Position numbers and translations under genes: made by a program
The notes under the pieces: model-generated
The model's database searches: none
Seen by the model: only the letters and a program-made list of their open reading frames with translations
What the model was told of the DNA's origin: nothing
In this document: positions 9,810-19,617 of the stretch, in pieces
Position numbering within the stretch: position 1 is the first letter of the stretch
Layout of the letters: each line of letters opens with the position of its first letter
DNA from: an uncultured Prevotellaceae bacterium
GTDB lineage: Bacteria; Bacteroidota; Bacteroidia; Bacteroidales; Muribaculaceae
NCBI GenBank assembly: GCA_946406035.1
Contig: CAMJJG010000001.1
Span: 1-64,000, forward strand
Length of the DNA stretch: 64,000 bases
Direction of reading: 5' to 3'

Positions 9810-11561
9810 ATGAAATTACGATATAAAATCTTATTTATCGCAGTGGCGCTGATTGGCTTGAGCTCTTGCAAGGACTTCCTTGACAAGGTGCCCGACACCC
9901 GCGTCTATCTGGTGAACCTGGATCAGCTTGAGCAGCTGCTCGTCACTGGCTACACCGATTCTAACTATGCTCTCGTGGGCGAGCTGTCGAGCGACAACGT
10001 CATCGACAACAACTCTCCCAGTTCCGACGGTGTGCGTTATCACCTGAGTTACTACGACCAGTATGACGAGCAGGTATATGCATGGCAGGATGTGGATCTC
10101 AATATCACCGACTCGGATTCGCCCTCGGGCGTGTGGAGTGGTTGCTATGCAGCCATCGCCGTTGCCAATGCCGTTCTCGAGAAGATTAATGAGTTCGAGG
10201 CAACCGGCATGATCGAGGAAGAGCCCATCACCCCCGCCGATCAAGCCCGCATCGACGCTATCAAGGGTGAGGCCTACATGATCCGTGCCTATCACCACTT
10301 CATCCTGGCTCAGATCTTCTGTATGCCTTACCGTGGCGCCAGCATCAGCGCTACGCTGCCTGGTATCCCTTATTCGACCGTCCCCGAGAAGGTCCTCGAC
10401 CCCAAGTATGACCGTGGTACCCTGCTCGAGACCTACCAGAAGATTGAGGCTGACCTGCAGATGGGTCTTAAGTATATCACCGACGAGTATTACAAGGTGC
10501 CCAAGAACCACTTCAACGTGGCTTCTTCCAACGCATTTGCCGCTCGCTTCTATCTGATCAAGCGCGAGTATGACAAGGTGGTTGACTATGCAACCGCAGC
10601 ATTCAAGGGCAATGATCCCAACACCATGCTCAACGACGGTTGGTGGCAGGAAGACTTCTACTACATCAGCGATATCGGTCGCTACTTCACCAGCATCGAG
10701 CGTCCCAGCAACTTCCAGCTGTTCACCAGCTACAGCACCTGGTGGCGCCGCTTCCTGGGCTATCGCTTCACCTGTAACCGTGACGCCAAGCGCGGTACGG
10801 TCCAGGGTCCTGGCCCGTCGTGGAAGCGCTGCCAGTACCAGAACTCCAAGACCAAGGAGAAATTCGCGATGATGCCTTGCTTCAATGGCGTCTGCGGTAG
10901 TGCCGGCGGTCAGGAGTACGGTGCCTACTTTGCAGGTAACTGCTTCGAGCAGTTTGAGTACACCGACAAGATTTCGGGCATCGGTTATTGCCACGAGATC
11001 CGTCCCGAGTTCACCAGCGAGGAGACTCTCCTCATGCGTGCCGAGGCCAACCTCTTCCTGGGCAACATCGATGCTGCCTTCGAGGACCTCTACATCTGGA
11101 ACCATGAGCACCTCTCGGAGGACGAGTCCCTCAACTATAACATGGTTGAGCTCACCAAGGAGGACATCCTCAGCTTCTATGGCTGCTATGATGATCCCGA
11201 CCGTAATGATCCTGGCTACAACATCGTCATGAAGTTCAACATCGACGAGGTTTGCCCCAGCGATAAGTATCACATGAGCGACGAGATCGAGCCCTACATG
11301 CAGTGCGTTCAGCACTTCCGCCGCATCCAGATGGTACACTTGGGTAACCGTTGGTTTGACATCAAGCGCTATGGCTTCAGCATCCAGCACAAGATGGGCA
11401 TCAGCGACGTGTACACGCTTGATGTGCTCGACCCGCGCTATGCTATCCAGATCCCCAACGAGGTGATCGGTGCCGGTCTCGAGCCCAACCCGCGCTCGAC
11501 CAACAAGGCCGAGGCTAGCTATGTTGTTAATAGCAGCAGTAACGTACGTGTTTCAGATTAA
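9810..11561 (+). CDS. SusD/RagB-family nutrient-binding outer membrane lipoprotein
   Basis: Lipobox LIGLSSCKDFLDKVPDTR; directly follows SusC; RADEANL/YMIRAYHHF-like SusD features; C-terminal NRWFDIKRYGF. Confidence 0.95.
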   Translation: MKLRYKILFIAVALIGLSSCKDFLDKVPDTRVYLVNLDQLEQLLVTGYTDSNYALVGELSSDNVIDNNSPSSDGVRYHLSYYDQYDEQVYAWQDVDLNITDSDSPSGVWSGCYAAIAVANAVLEKINEFEATGMIEEEPITPADQARIDAIKGEAYMIRAYHHFILAQIFCMPYRGASISATLPGIPYSTVPEKVLDPKYDRGTLLETYQKIEADLQMGLKYITDEYYKVPKNHFNVASSNAFAARFYLIKREYDKVVDYATAAFKGNDPNTMLNDGWWQEDFYYISDIGRYFTSIERPSNFQLFTSYSTWWRRFLGYRFTCNRDAKRGTVQGPGPSWKRCQYQNSKTKEKFAMMPCFNGVCGSAGGQEYGAYFAGNCFEQFEYTDKISGIGYCHEIRPEFTSEETLLMRAEANLFLGNIDAAFEDLYIWNHEHLSEDESLNYNMVELTKEDILSFYGCYDDPDRNDPGYNIVMKFNIDEVCPSDKYHMSDEIEPYMQCVQHFRRIQMVHLGNRWFDIKRYGFSIQHKMGISDVYTLDVLDPRYAIQIPNEVIGAGLEPNPRSTNKAEASYVVNSSSNVRVSD

Positions 11562-11582
11562 ATCTCATCACATTAAAAAACT

Positions 11583-12722
11583 ATGAAAAAGATTCAATAT
11601 TATATATCTGCATTCCTACTCGTGGCAGTAGCGGCCATGTCGCTCTCCTCGTGCAGTGAGGACAAATTGGGACCAACCATCTTCCCCGATGTTGATGAGA
11701 CTCTTGATCCCTCGTCCTATACTTACAAACTTGATAAGTTCCTCAACGAGAACTATCTCAAGAAGTACAACCTGACGTTCCTGTACAAGATGCCGGACAT
11801 CAGCACCAACATGAACTACAACCTGGTGCCCGCCACCTACGAGAACTCAATCGACCTGGCAGTACTGTGCAAGTACTTGTGGTTTGACGTGTATGACAAG
11901 GTGGCCGGTGAGGACTTCCTCAAGAACTATGGTCCCCGCATCATCCTGTTGATCGGTTCTCCCGCCTATAACCCCACCTCGGGTACCGAGATCGTCGGTC
12001 TCGCCGAGGGTGGTATCAAGGTGTCCTTGTTCAAGGTTAACGAGTTGAGCCGCTTCCTCAACAACTACTACATGATGAACGAGTACTACTTCAAGACGAT
12101 GCACCACGAGTTCGCTCACATCCTGCACCAGACCAAGACCTATCCCAATGAGTTCAACACCATTTCGATTGGTCACTATGACAGCAACAACTGGCAGGAT
12201 CGCAGCGTCGGTCAGGTGAATTCGCTTGGATTCGTGACGACCTATGCCTCGAGCGAGTTCCGTGAGGACTTTGCCGAGACGATCGCCAACTACATCGTTC
12301 AGACCGAAGATGACTGGAATCACATCCTCGACTTGGCCAGCCGTGGCTGGGCCAGCGGTGACGAGGACGACGTTACCAGCGAGTTCTATTGCTACTACTA
12401 CTATCCCAACAACGACGCAACCCAGGATCTGGTTTACGTTAGTGAGTACAATGTGTTCACCGAGGTTGATGAGGATGGTACCGTACACAAGTACTGGCGC
12501 AACAACACCGACGACTCTGGCAACCGCATCGTGGTCTATGACGTCGAGGATAAGGACGGCATCAATGGTGCCGAGGCTATCCTCCAGAAGGTTCAGATCG
12601 CACGCGAGTGGCTCAAGACCGCTTGGAATGTTGACCTTGATGAGCTCCGTAACGAGGTTCAGACCCGTCAGTCGAACTACGACATCAACGAATTGCGTAA
12701 GATGGTTACCGAGATTCAATAA
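11583..12722 (+). CDS. Substrate import-associated zinc metallohydrolase lipoprotein
   Basis: Lipobox SLSSCSEDK; zinc motif HEFAH at 12105-12119 (MHHEFAHILHQTKTYPNEF); position after SusD. Confidence 0.88.
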   Translation: MKKIQYYISAFLLVAVAAMSLSSCSEDKLGPTIFPDVDETLDPSSYTYKLDKFLNENYLKKYNLTFLYKMPDISTNMNYNLVPATYENSIDLAVLCKYLWFDVYDKVAGEDFLKNYGPRIILLIGSPAYNPTSGTEIVGLAEGGIKVSLFKVNELSRFLNNYYMMNEYYFKTMHHEFAHILHQTKTYPNEFNTISIGHYDSNNWQDRSVGQVNSLGFVTTYASSEFREDFAETIANYIVQTEDDWNHILDLASRGWASGDEDDVTSEFYCYYYYPNNDATQDLVYVSEYNVFTEVDEDGTVHKYWRNNTDDSGNRIVVYDVEDKDGINGAEAILQKVQIAREWLKTAWNVDLDELRNEVQTRQSNYDINELRKMVTEIQ

Positions 12723-12757
12723 TGATGAGTTTCACCTTTAATTATGATCAAAAGAAA

Positions 12758-14098
12758 ATGAAGAAGTTTTTAAATATTTCTCTTTTGTCGCTCGTTGCGT
12801 TGACCACGCTCTCGCTGGGTTCATGCAAGAATGAGGTTGACGAGATTTTTGACGAGGATGCCGTGGCTCGCTTGGATCAGGCTAAAGCTGATTTTATCAA
12901 CATCCTGACCAACAATGGCGCCCCTAATGGCGGCAAGTGGCAGATGGAGTACTATGCCAACGCCAACGAGCCTGGCTACGTCTATCTGATGACCTTCCGC
13001 CCGGATGGTTCTGTGACCATCTCGGGTAAGAACGAGTGGATCGGTTCGGTTGATGGTGAGTCCTTGAAGGTTCCCGTTTATGGCAGTCAGACCTCGTTGT
13101 GGGATGTGATTACCGACAACGGCCCCGTGCTGTCCTTAAACAGCTACAACAAGTACTTCCATGTGTTTGCATCGCCCGAGGATATCCCCAGCATGAGCGA
13201 TGAGGACCCCGACGAGACCGGTTACGGTCACGAGGGTGACTATGAGTTCGACCTGATGAAGTATTCCAATGATACTCTCTATATCACTGGCAAGAAGTAT
13301 GGTATCGACATGATCATGACCCGCGTTGATGACGGCATTGATGATGAGGTTTACATGAACGAGGTTGTCGCTATGGCCGACTCCTTCTTCAATGCCAAGA
13401 TTCCTCAGGTGTACATCAACCTGCCCAATGGCGTGCGCTGGATCGTGAAGAACGGTGCTACCAGCCTGTTGAAGATGTTCCGTGAGGGCGCCGACGAGAT
13501 TTCGACCGCCGAGACCCACAACGTGATCATCACCCACGACGGTCTGTCGTTCATGAATCCCGTGACCATCGATGGTTACACGATCAAGAACTTCATCCGT
13601 CAGGCCGATGGCTCGCTCCTGTGCCGCGACGACAACGAGACCACGATTACCGCCGACAACTTGAACAATGTGTTCATGATCGAGACCTTCGTCTGGAAGG
13701 CCGATACCACCCAGGCGGGCGGTGTGTTCAAGGACAACCTCAATGACTTGAAGACCCAGCTCAATGCCTATGGTAAGCGCAAACTCACCAGCGTCCAGAT
13801 CGCTTACAATACTACCCTGGGTGTCTATGGTGTTGACTTCAGCTGCTTGTACGGCAAGAGCACTTTCCACCCCACGTTCTACATGACTGCCGAGGCTGTC
13901 GGTGAGAACCAGATCAAGTTCCGCTATACGGGTGAGGGTAATGCCGCCAGTGGCGTGTATGCCGAGCGCTGCCCCGCATTCCTTGACTTCATGAACAACC
14001 TGAGCAGCATGACGTTCACGCTTGAGACTCCGTCACTGCTGGCTCCCGTGGAAATGAAGCTGAGCGAAGGTGGCAACATCCTCTATTTTAAACTCTAA
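12758..14098 (+). CDS. DUF4302-like lipoprotein of the SusCD/metallohydrolase operon
   Basis: Start reset to MKKFLNISLLSLVALTTLSLGSCKNEVDE (lipobox). NGGKWQMEYYANANEPGYVYLMTFRPDGSVTISGKNEWIG is typical of this family; family assignment from memory. Confidence 0.75.
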   Translation: MKKFLNISLLSLVALTTLSLGSCKNEVDEIFDEDAVARLDQAKADFINILTNNGAPNGGKWQMEYYANANEPGYVYLMTFRPDGSVTISGKNEWIGSVDGESLKVPVYGSQTSLWDVITDNGPVLSLNSYNKYFHVFASPEDIPSMSDEDPDETGYGHEGDYEFDLMKYSNDTLYITGKKYGIDMIMTRVDDGIDDEVYMNEVVAMADSFFNAKIPQVYINLPNGVRWIVKNGATSLLKMFREGADEISTAETHNVIITHDGLSFMNPVTIDGYTIKNFIRQADGSLLCRDDNETTITADNLNNVFMIETFVWKADTTQAGGVFKDNLNDLKTQLNAYGKRKLTSVQIAYNTTLGVYGVDFSCLYGKSTFHPTFYMTAEAVGENQIKFRYTGEGNAASGVYAERCPAFLDFMNNLSSMTFTLETPSLLAPVEMKLSEGGNILYFKL

Positions 14099-14119
14099 AT
14101 TATAGATTTTGAGACCTAT

Positions 14120-14181
14120 CGGCAATCGGGGCGCTTGTTGCCCCCAATCGTTGAGGTTGAGCCCCCGATTGCCGGTTTTTT
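14120..14181 (+). terminator. Terminator of the SusCD operon
   Basis: CGGCAATCGGGG...CCCCGATTGCCG followed by TTTTTT. Confidence 0.85.
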
Positions 14182-14234
14182 AGAATAGCGTATTATTTAA
14201 ATTTTTATTAACATAATTTTTTAAATTCATTTTT

Positions 14235-16064
14235 ATGAAAAAGATTTTACTTATTGCTGCAGCCGCACTCATGGTGACGTCTGTAAACGCGCAGATGAGG
14301 CGCTCAGAGACAGCCCAGTTCCCTGCCAAGATTCAAAAACAGTTGGTAAAGCCCGAGGCTAAGATGGAAGTAAAGGAGATGCGCACTCCCGGTACCGTTG
14401 CCAAGGCTCCCGCCAAGGCTGGTAAGGTAAACGTATTCTACAACCGCCCTGATGGCGCTTTCGGTGGAAGCGTTGTAATCGAGAATGGTGCTTACTCGGG
14501 CGTGTACTATGCTCCCTACATTTGCGTTAAGCCCTATTGCGACTATACCTTCAAGGGTGTTGCCGATGGCTATAGCGAGGGTGCAACCTTTGAGTGGGAT
14601 GTTCAGAGCTACGGCGTGGATGATGCTGGCGAAGAGGGTCAGTTCTGGTACACCGTTCCCGGTATGGATCTCACTTGGCAGTGGGGTCAGGAAACCGATG
14701 AGGTTCCCATTTTCTATTGCATCGAGCCCGATGGTTCAACCTACAGCTATCAGCTCAAGGGTCATGAGGTTTCTGGTACTTCTGAAAAGCCCATCATGGG
14801 CGCTGAGCACATCGCAACCATGCTCGGTGTTCCCAGCACCATGGAGATCTGGGATGTTGACATTCTCAAGTCAAGCAAGACCATCGTTTACGGTGGTATC
14901 AACCAGGATCAGCGCTATCCCTTCACCTATTATAGCGGTGCTGACCCCTACGGTAGGAACGAGAACGGCTGGTGGTTCGGTAAGAACGGTGGTATCAGCA
15001 ATGGCAAGTACCGCATTGACGGTATCGCCCAGGCATTTGAGAAGCCCGAGCACCCCTACTTGTTGAACTATGTTGCCATGGACTGCGGTGTTCTCAACGT
15101 AACTGGCCAGGTCGACATGTACTGCAAGATCTACAAGCTCGATGAGATTCCTGCCTATAACGACTCTATGAGCGTTATCCTGCCCGACGAGCCCGGTGAG
15201 CTCATCGCTATGGGCCGCGCTACCCTGACTCCCGAGACCGCTAACGAGACTGGTGACTTCGTGTTCTTCACCCTCTACGGTGAGGAGGATGGTCTGGAGT
15301 ATGACATCACCCCGACCATCGACTGCCCCATCCTGGTGGTTGTTGATGGCTACAATGAGCCCGAAATGGCTAATCTGGCCGACTTCTCGGCTCTGATCGT
15401 CAGCGATGATATGGTTGACGAGGGTAAGGGTGAGCTGGCTTACCTCAAGTTTGGTTACAACGACGAGGATGGCAATCTTGACCACTACAACTGGGAAGGT
15501 CTGAACAACTTCTTCTCCAGCGGTCAAATGATGACTGGTTTCTCTATCTTCCTGTGCACCGATCTGCCCTATCTCACCTTCAACTACACCGCCGAGGATG
15601 GCTTCTACAAGTTTGCCGACCAGGGTGGCGTGATGGAGAAGACCTTCGGTACCCACGTTAGCCGTAGCATCGAGTTCTGGTCGTCTGTTGCCAGCGCCGA
15701 TGACGCTTGGTTCGTTTCTTGCGACGACGAGGAGGTTCCCGCTTGGCTGAACATCGAGCTCAATGACGAGATGACCGAGACTGGCGAGTTCTCGGGTCTG
15801 GTAAATGCAGTTGTAACTGCCCAGCCTCTGCCCGCTGGCGTTACCTTCCGCAAGGCCGTTGTTCGCTTCGAGTTCCCCGGTGCTTACCTCGACTACACCT
15901 TCGTGCAGGGTGAGGGCGGCGACGTTACCGAGCAGCTCGAGGACAAGGATGCCGTTGCCGTTGGCTACTATGACATGATGGGCCGTCAGCAGCAGGGCAT
16001 GCAGCAGGGCATCAACATCGTTAAGATGAGCGATGGTTCTGCAAGAAAGGTTCTCAAGAAGTAA
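14235..16064 (+). CDS. Secreted hypothetical protein with T9SS-type C-terminal sorting-like domain
   Basis: Signal peptide MKKILLIAAAALMVTSVNAQ; C-terminus AVGYYDMMGRQQQGMQQGINIVKMSDGSARKVLKK resembles type A T9SS tails (YxxxGR...GixivkxsdGsxxKvlkk). Confidence 0.7.
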   Translation: MKKILLIAAAALMVTSVNAQMRRSETAQFPAKIQKQLVKPEAKMEVKEMRTPGTVAKAPAKAGKVNVFYNRPDGAFGGSVVIENGAYSGVYYAPYICVKPYCDYTFKGVADGYSEGATFEWDVQSYGVDDAGEEGQFWYTVPGMDLTWQWGQETDEVPIFYCIEPDGSTYSYQLKGHEVSGTSEKPIMGAEHIATMLGVPSTMEIWDVDILKSSKTIVYGGINQDQRYPFTYYSGADPYGRNENGWWFGKNGGISNGKYRIDGIAQAFEKPEHPYLLNYVAMDCGVLNVTGQVDMYCKIYKLDEIPAYNDSMSVILPDEPGELIAMGRATLTPETANETGDFVFFTLYGEEDGLEYDITPTIDCPILVVVDGYNEPEMANLADFSALIVSDDMVDEGKGELAYLKFGYNDEDGNLDHYNWEGLNNFFSSGQMMTGFSIFLCTDLPYLTFNYTAEDGFYKFADQGGVMEKTFGTHVSRSIEFWSSVASADDAWFVSCDDEEVPAWLNIELNDEMTETGEFSGLVNAVVTAQPLPAGVTFRKAVVRFEFPGAYLDYTFVQGEGGDVTEQLEDKDAVAVGYYDMMGRQQQGMQQGINIVKMSDGSARKVLKK

Positions 16065-16132
16065 TTTCAAGAGAGATTTCTGATAAAATGGAGCTATGGT
16101 GTGCCCATTGAGCACACCACAAGGCTATAAGA

Positions 16133-16182
16133 CATCGGGTCGAGATTTCCTATATGGAATTTCGGCCCGATGATTTTTTTTT
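16133..16182 (+). terminator. Rho-independent terminator
   Basis: CATCGGGTCGAGATTTCC...GGAATTTCGGCCCGATG followed by a T8+ tract. Confidence 0.85.
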
Positions 16183-16183
16183 G

Positions 16184-16191
16184 TAACTTTG
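16184..16191 (+). promoter_or_regulatory. -7 element TAACTTTG 5 nt before a start codon
   Basis: TAACTTTG CGCTC ATG. Confidence 0.55.
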
Positions 16192-16196
16192 CGCTC

Positions 16197-16553
16197 ATGA
16201 ATGAAAATCAATACGATAGGGAGCAGTCGTTGCAGCCTGTGCGCATTACCGCTATGCGCCAGACCTTCTATCGTGACCTCATGGCGCAGTTCGAGAACCC
16301 GATTGAGCATGCATGCGACATCAGTGTGGGACAGTCGTTCATCTCTCGTGGCGCCATGCGGCCAGCGGGACTATGCGAGAGCGCTTGGGAATCGATGCGC
16401 CCCTTTGTCGAGGCACTAGCCCGTGGCGAGGGCGATTTCTATGACGGCTGGATGCGGAATCCCCATTCGGCAATGATATCTTGCAATGATGGTTTCCGCC
16501 CCGTTTCATTCTATTTAGAAACTATTGATAATAAGAATCAGAATCAATCATGA
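16197..16553 (+). CDS. TIGR04076-like small protein
   Basis: [70 protein letters not shown] follows the family pattern (GLCxxAWxxxxPfvxaLaxGe...CxDGxRPVxFxle). Start reset from ORF-track 16170, because that ATG lies inside the terminator. Confidence 0.7.
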   Translation: MNENQYDREQSLQPVRITAMRQTFYRDLMAQFENPIEHACDISVGQSFISRGAMRPAGLCESAWESMRPFVEALARGEGDFYDGWMRNPHSAMISCNDGFRPVSFYLETIDNKNQNQS

Positions 16554-17155
16554 CCATTAAATCAGCCGAATTCCAGATCAGTAACAGCGATTACCGCAAG
16601 TGTCCCGACACCCGTTTGCCCGAGTATGCCTTCATTGGCCGCAGCAACGTGGGCAAGTCTTCACTCATCAACATGCTCACTGGGCGCAAGGCCCTGGCCA
16701 AGACCAGTGCCACCCCCGGTAAGACCATGCTCATCAACCACTTCCTCATCAACGGGCAGTGGTACATCGTGGATCTGCCCGGCTACGGCTTTGCCAAGCG
16801 CAGCAAGGAGGACCGCGACAAGCTGTGGCGCATGATCCAGGGCTATGTCCTGGGCCGCGAGCAGATGACCAACCTGTTTGTCCTTGTGGACAGCCGCCTC
16901 AAGCCCCAGAAGATCGACCTCGAGTTCATGCAGTGGCTGGGAGAGAATGGCGTGCCCTTCTCTATCGTGTTCACCAAGATGGACAAGCTCGGCAAGGTCG
17001 CCGGCCCCGCCGCTGTAGGTGACTACAAGAAGGAGTTGCTCAAGACCTGGGAGGAGTTGCCCCCCGTCTTCATGACCTCGAGCGAGGATGCCCGCGGCCG
17101 TGATGAACTCCTGGACTACATTGACAATATCAACCAGCAATTGAAACAGCAATGA
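16550..17155 (+). CDS. engB: Ribosome biogenesis GTPase EngB/YihA/YsxC
   Basis: [67 protein letters not shown]; 4-nt overlap with upstream gene. Confidence 0.95.
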   Translation: MTIKSAEFQISNSDYRKCPDTRLPEYAFIGRSNVGKSSLINMLTGRKALAKTSATPGKTMLINHFLINGQWYIVDLPGYGFAKRSKEDRDKLWRMIQGYVLGREQMTNLFVLVDSRLKPQKIDLEFMQWLGENGVPFSIVFTKMDKLGKVAGPAAVGDYKKELLKTWEELPPVFMTSSEDARGRDELLDYIDNINQQLKQQ

Positions 17156-19560
17156 GAAAGTTTTTAAGCCTGATAACGGCCCTCGTGGCCATGACGACAA
17201 TGGCCCAGAGCCATCGGGAATTGACCTTGAGCGAGAATTGGCAATTCTCACGTGATCAAGTGCAGTGGCAAGATGTGACCGTGCCCCATGATTGGGCTAT
17301 TGGCGGTCCGTTTGACAAGAAATGGGACCTGCAGGTCGTCGCCATCAAGGAGAATGGCGAGGATGTGGCTACCGAGAAGTCTGGCCGCTCGGGTGCCCTG
17401 CCCTGGATAGGCAAGGGTTACTACAAGACGACCTTTGCCGTGCCGCGCGACTATGAGCGTGCTCAGCTCGTGTTTGACGGTGCCATGGCCGACCCCCACG
17501 TCTATGTCAACGGCCAGTTGGCGGGCCGCTGGGCATACGGTTACAACGCCTTTATCGTCGATGTAACACCCTACATCCACCGCGACGGCACGCCCAACGC
17601 GCTCGAGGTGCATCTCGAGAACCTTGAGGAGAGCAACCGCTGGTATCCCGGCGGCGGCGTCTACCGCCCCGTCAAGCTGGTGATGACCCGTGAGAAGGAT
17701 GCCGCGCTCGACACATGGGGCCTGTATGTCCGCACGCTTAGCATCGAGGGCTCCAAGGCGTCGTTGCAGGTAGAGCATCAGTTAGATGAGGCTACCGTCA
17801 TCGACAATGCTCTCGAATTGGAAATCACGCTCGTTGATGCCAATGGTGCCGTGGTGGCAAATACCAAGACTCATCCTGACGGTGTGGGTCATTTCGCGAC
17901 TCGTTTTGAGGTATTTGTGCCTTCGTTATGGTCACCCGAGCATCCTTATCTGTACACCGTTACTGCTACATTGCGCCACAAGGGCATTGAGGTCGATAGT
18001 CAGAGCCGCAAGGTGGGCATCCGCACGGTTTCGTTCAGCCGTGAGGGTGGATTCCAGCTCAACGGCGAGCGCCGCAAGATCAAGGGCGTGTGCCTGCATC
18101 ATGACCTGGGCCCGCTGGGCGCCGCTGTCAACAAGACCGCGCTCATCCGCCAGATCAAGATGATGAAGGCCATGGGTGCCGATGCCATCCGCACAGCACA
18201 CAACATGCCCTCGACCTGGCAGATGGAGGTGTGCGACAGCCTGGGCATGATGGTCATGGCCGAGAGTTTTGACGGCTGGCGAGAGCCCAAGGTGCGCAAC
18301 GGCTACGGCAGTTACTGGGACGAGTGGTGGCAACAGGACATCCGCAACCTGGTGCTCAACCACCGCAATCACCCCAGCATCATCATGTGGAGCGTGGGCA
18401 ACGAGATTCCCGAGCAGTGGAAGCCCGAGGGCGTGCAGCGCTACAAGGACCTCATCGCCCTGTGCCACAAGTATGACCCCTCGCGCATGGTCACCTGCGG
18501 CATGGATCAGCCCGACGGTACCATCTGGTGCGGCTTTGCCCAGGTTGCCGACGTGCCGGGTTATAACTACCGTGTCCACAAGTATGACGAGATGATTGAG
18601 CGCCTGCCGCAGGGCTTCATCCTGGGCAGCGAGACGGCATCGACCGTGAGCACCCGTGGCCACTACTGTTTCCCCGACACCGTGGCTACCAATAAGGCCT
18701 GGCCCGACGGCCAATGCTCGGGCTATGACGTGGAGTATTGCTGGTGGAGCAATCTGCCTGACGATGACTGGAAGATGCAGGAAGACCGCGACTGGACGGT
18801 GGGTGAGTTTGTGTGGACAGGCTATGACTACCTGGGCGAGCCGACCCCCTATGACGAATACTGGCCCTCGCGCAGCAGTTACTTTGGCATCTGCGACCTG
18901 GCAGGCCTGCCCAAGGACCGCTACTACCTGTATCGCAGCCACTGGAACAAGCAGGAGCACACCATCCACCTGTTGCCCCACTGGACCTGGCCCGACCGCG
19001 TGGGCAAGGTCACTCCCGTCTATTGCTATACCGACTATCCCAGTGCCGAGCTCTTTGTCAACGGCAAGAGCCAGGGCCGCATCACCAAGAGCGATACCGC
19101 CCGCCTGGACCGTTACCGCCTGCGCTGGCGCGATGTCGTCTATCAGCCCGGTGAGTTAAAGGTGGTGGTATATGACGAGCAGGGTCGCAAGGCCGGCCAG
19201 CAAGTGGTCAAGACCGCAGGCAAGCCCAAGCGCCTGCTGCTCGAGCCCGAGTGCAAGACGATCATGGCCGACGGCAACGACCTGGCCTACGTCACGGTGA
19301 GCCTCGTTGACAAGAACGGCACCCTGTGCCCCGATGCTGCCAACAGTCTGGAGTTCAGCGTCACGGGAGCGGGAACCTACAAGGCTGCGTGCAATGGTGA
19401 TGCCACCTCGCTGGAGCCTTTCACCCAGCCCCGGATGAGCCTCTTCCACGGCCAGCTGGTAGTCGTGTGTCAAGCCGCTAAAAAGCCAGGTGTGATGACC
19501 CTTACCGTCAAGGACCCCGCCACCGGCCTCAAGTCCAGCGTGAAGATCAATGTAAAGTAA
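17152..19560 (+). CDS. Glycoside hydrolase family 2 (beta-galactosidase-like), secreted
   Basis: [87 protein letters not shown]. Confidence 0.93.
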   Translation: MRKFLSLITALVAMTTMAQSHRELTLSENWQFSRDQVQWQDVTVPHDWAIGGPFDKKWDLQVVAIKENGEDVATEKSGRSGALPWIGKGYYKTTFAVPRDYERAQLVFDGAMADPHVYVNGQLAGRWAYGYNAFIVDVTPYIHRDGTPNALEVHLENLEESNRWYPGGGVYRPVKLVMTREKDAALDTWGLYVRTLSIEGSKASLQVEHQLDEATVIDNALELEITLVDANGAVVANTKTHPDGVGHFATRFEVFVPSLWSPEHPYLYTVTATLRHKGIEVDSQSRKVGIRTVSFSREGGFQLNGERRKIKGVCLHHDLGPLGAAVNKTALIRQIKMMKAMGADAIRTAHNMPSTWQMEVCDSLGMMVMAESFDGWREPKVRNGYGSYWDEWWQQDIRNLVLNHRNHPSIIMWSVGNEIPEQWKPEGVQRYKDLIALCHKYDPSRMVTCGMDQPDGTIWCGFAQVADVPGYNYRVHKYDEMIERLPQGFILGSETASTVSTRGHYCFPDTVATNKAWPDGQCSGYDVEYCWWSNLPDDDWKMQEDRDWTVGEFVWTGYDYLGEPTPYDEYWPSRSSYFGICDLAGLPKDRYYLYRSHWNKQEHTIHLLPHWTWPDRVGKVTPVYCYTDYPSAELFVNGKSQGRITKSDTARLDRYRLRWRDVVYQPGELKVVVYDEQGRKAGQQVVKTAGKPKRLLLEPECKTIMADGNDLAYVTVSLVDKNGTLCPDAANSLEFSVTGAGTYKAACNGDATSLEPFTQPRMSLFHGQLVVVCQAAKKPGVMTLTVKDPATGLKSSVKINVK

Positions 19561-19573
19561 CATCCATTCCTCA

Positions 19574-19608
19574 AGAGAGCGCTTATGATCAAGTGCTCTC
19601 TTTTTTTA
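19574..19608 (+). terminator. Rho-independent terminator after the GH2 gene
   Basis: AGAGAGCGCTT atgatc AAGTGCTCTCT + TTTTTTT. Confidence 0.85.
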
Positions 19609-19617
19609 GTAACCATA

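Noticed and set aside
7095-11390. 557- and 519-aa minus-strand ORFs opposite SusC and SusD
   Set aside because: Antisense shadows of confidently identified genes
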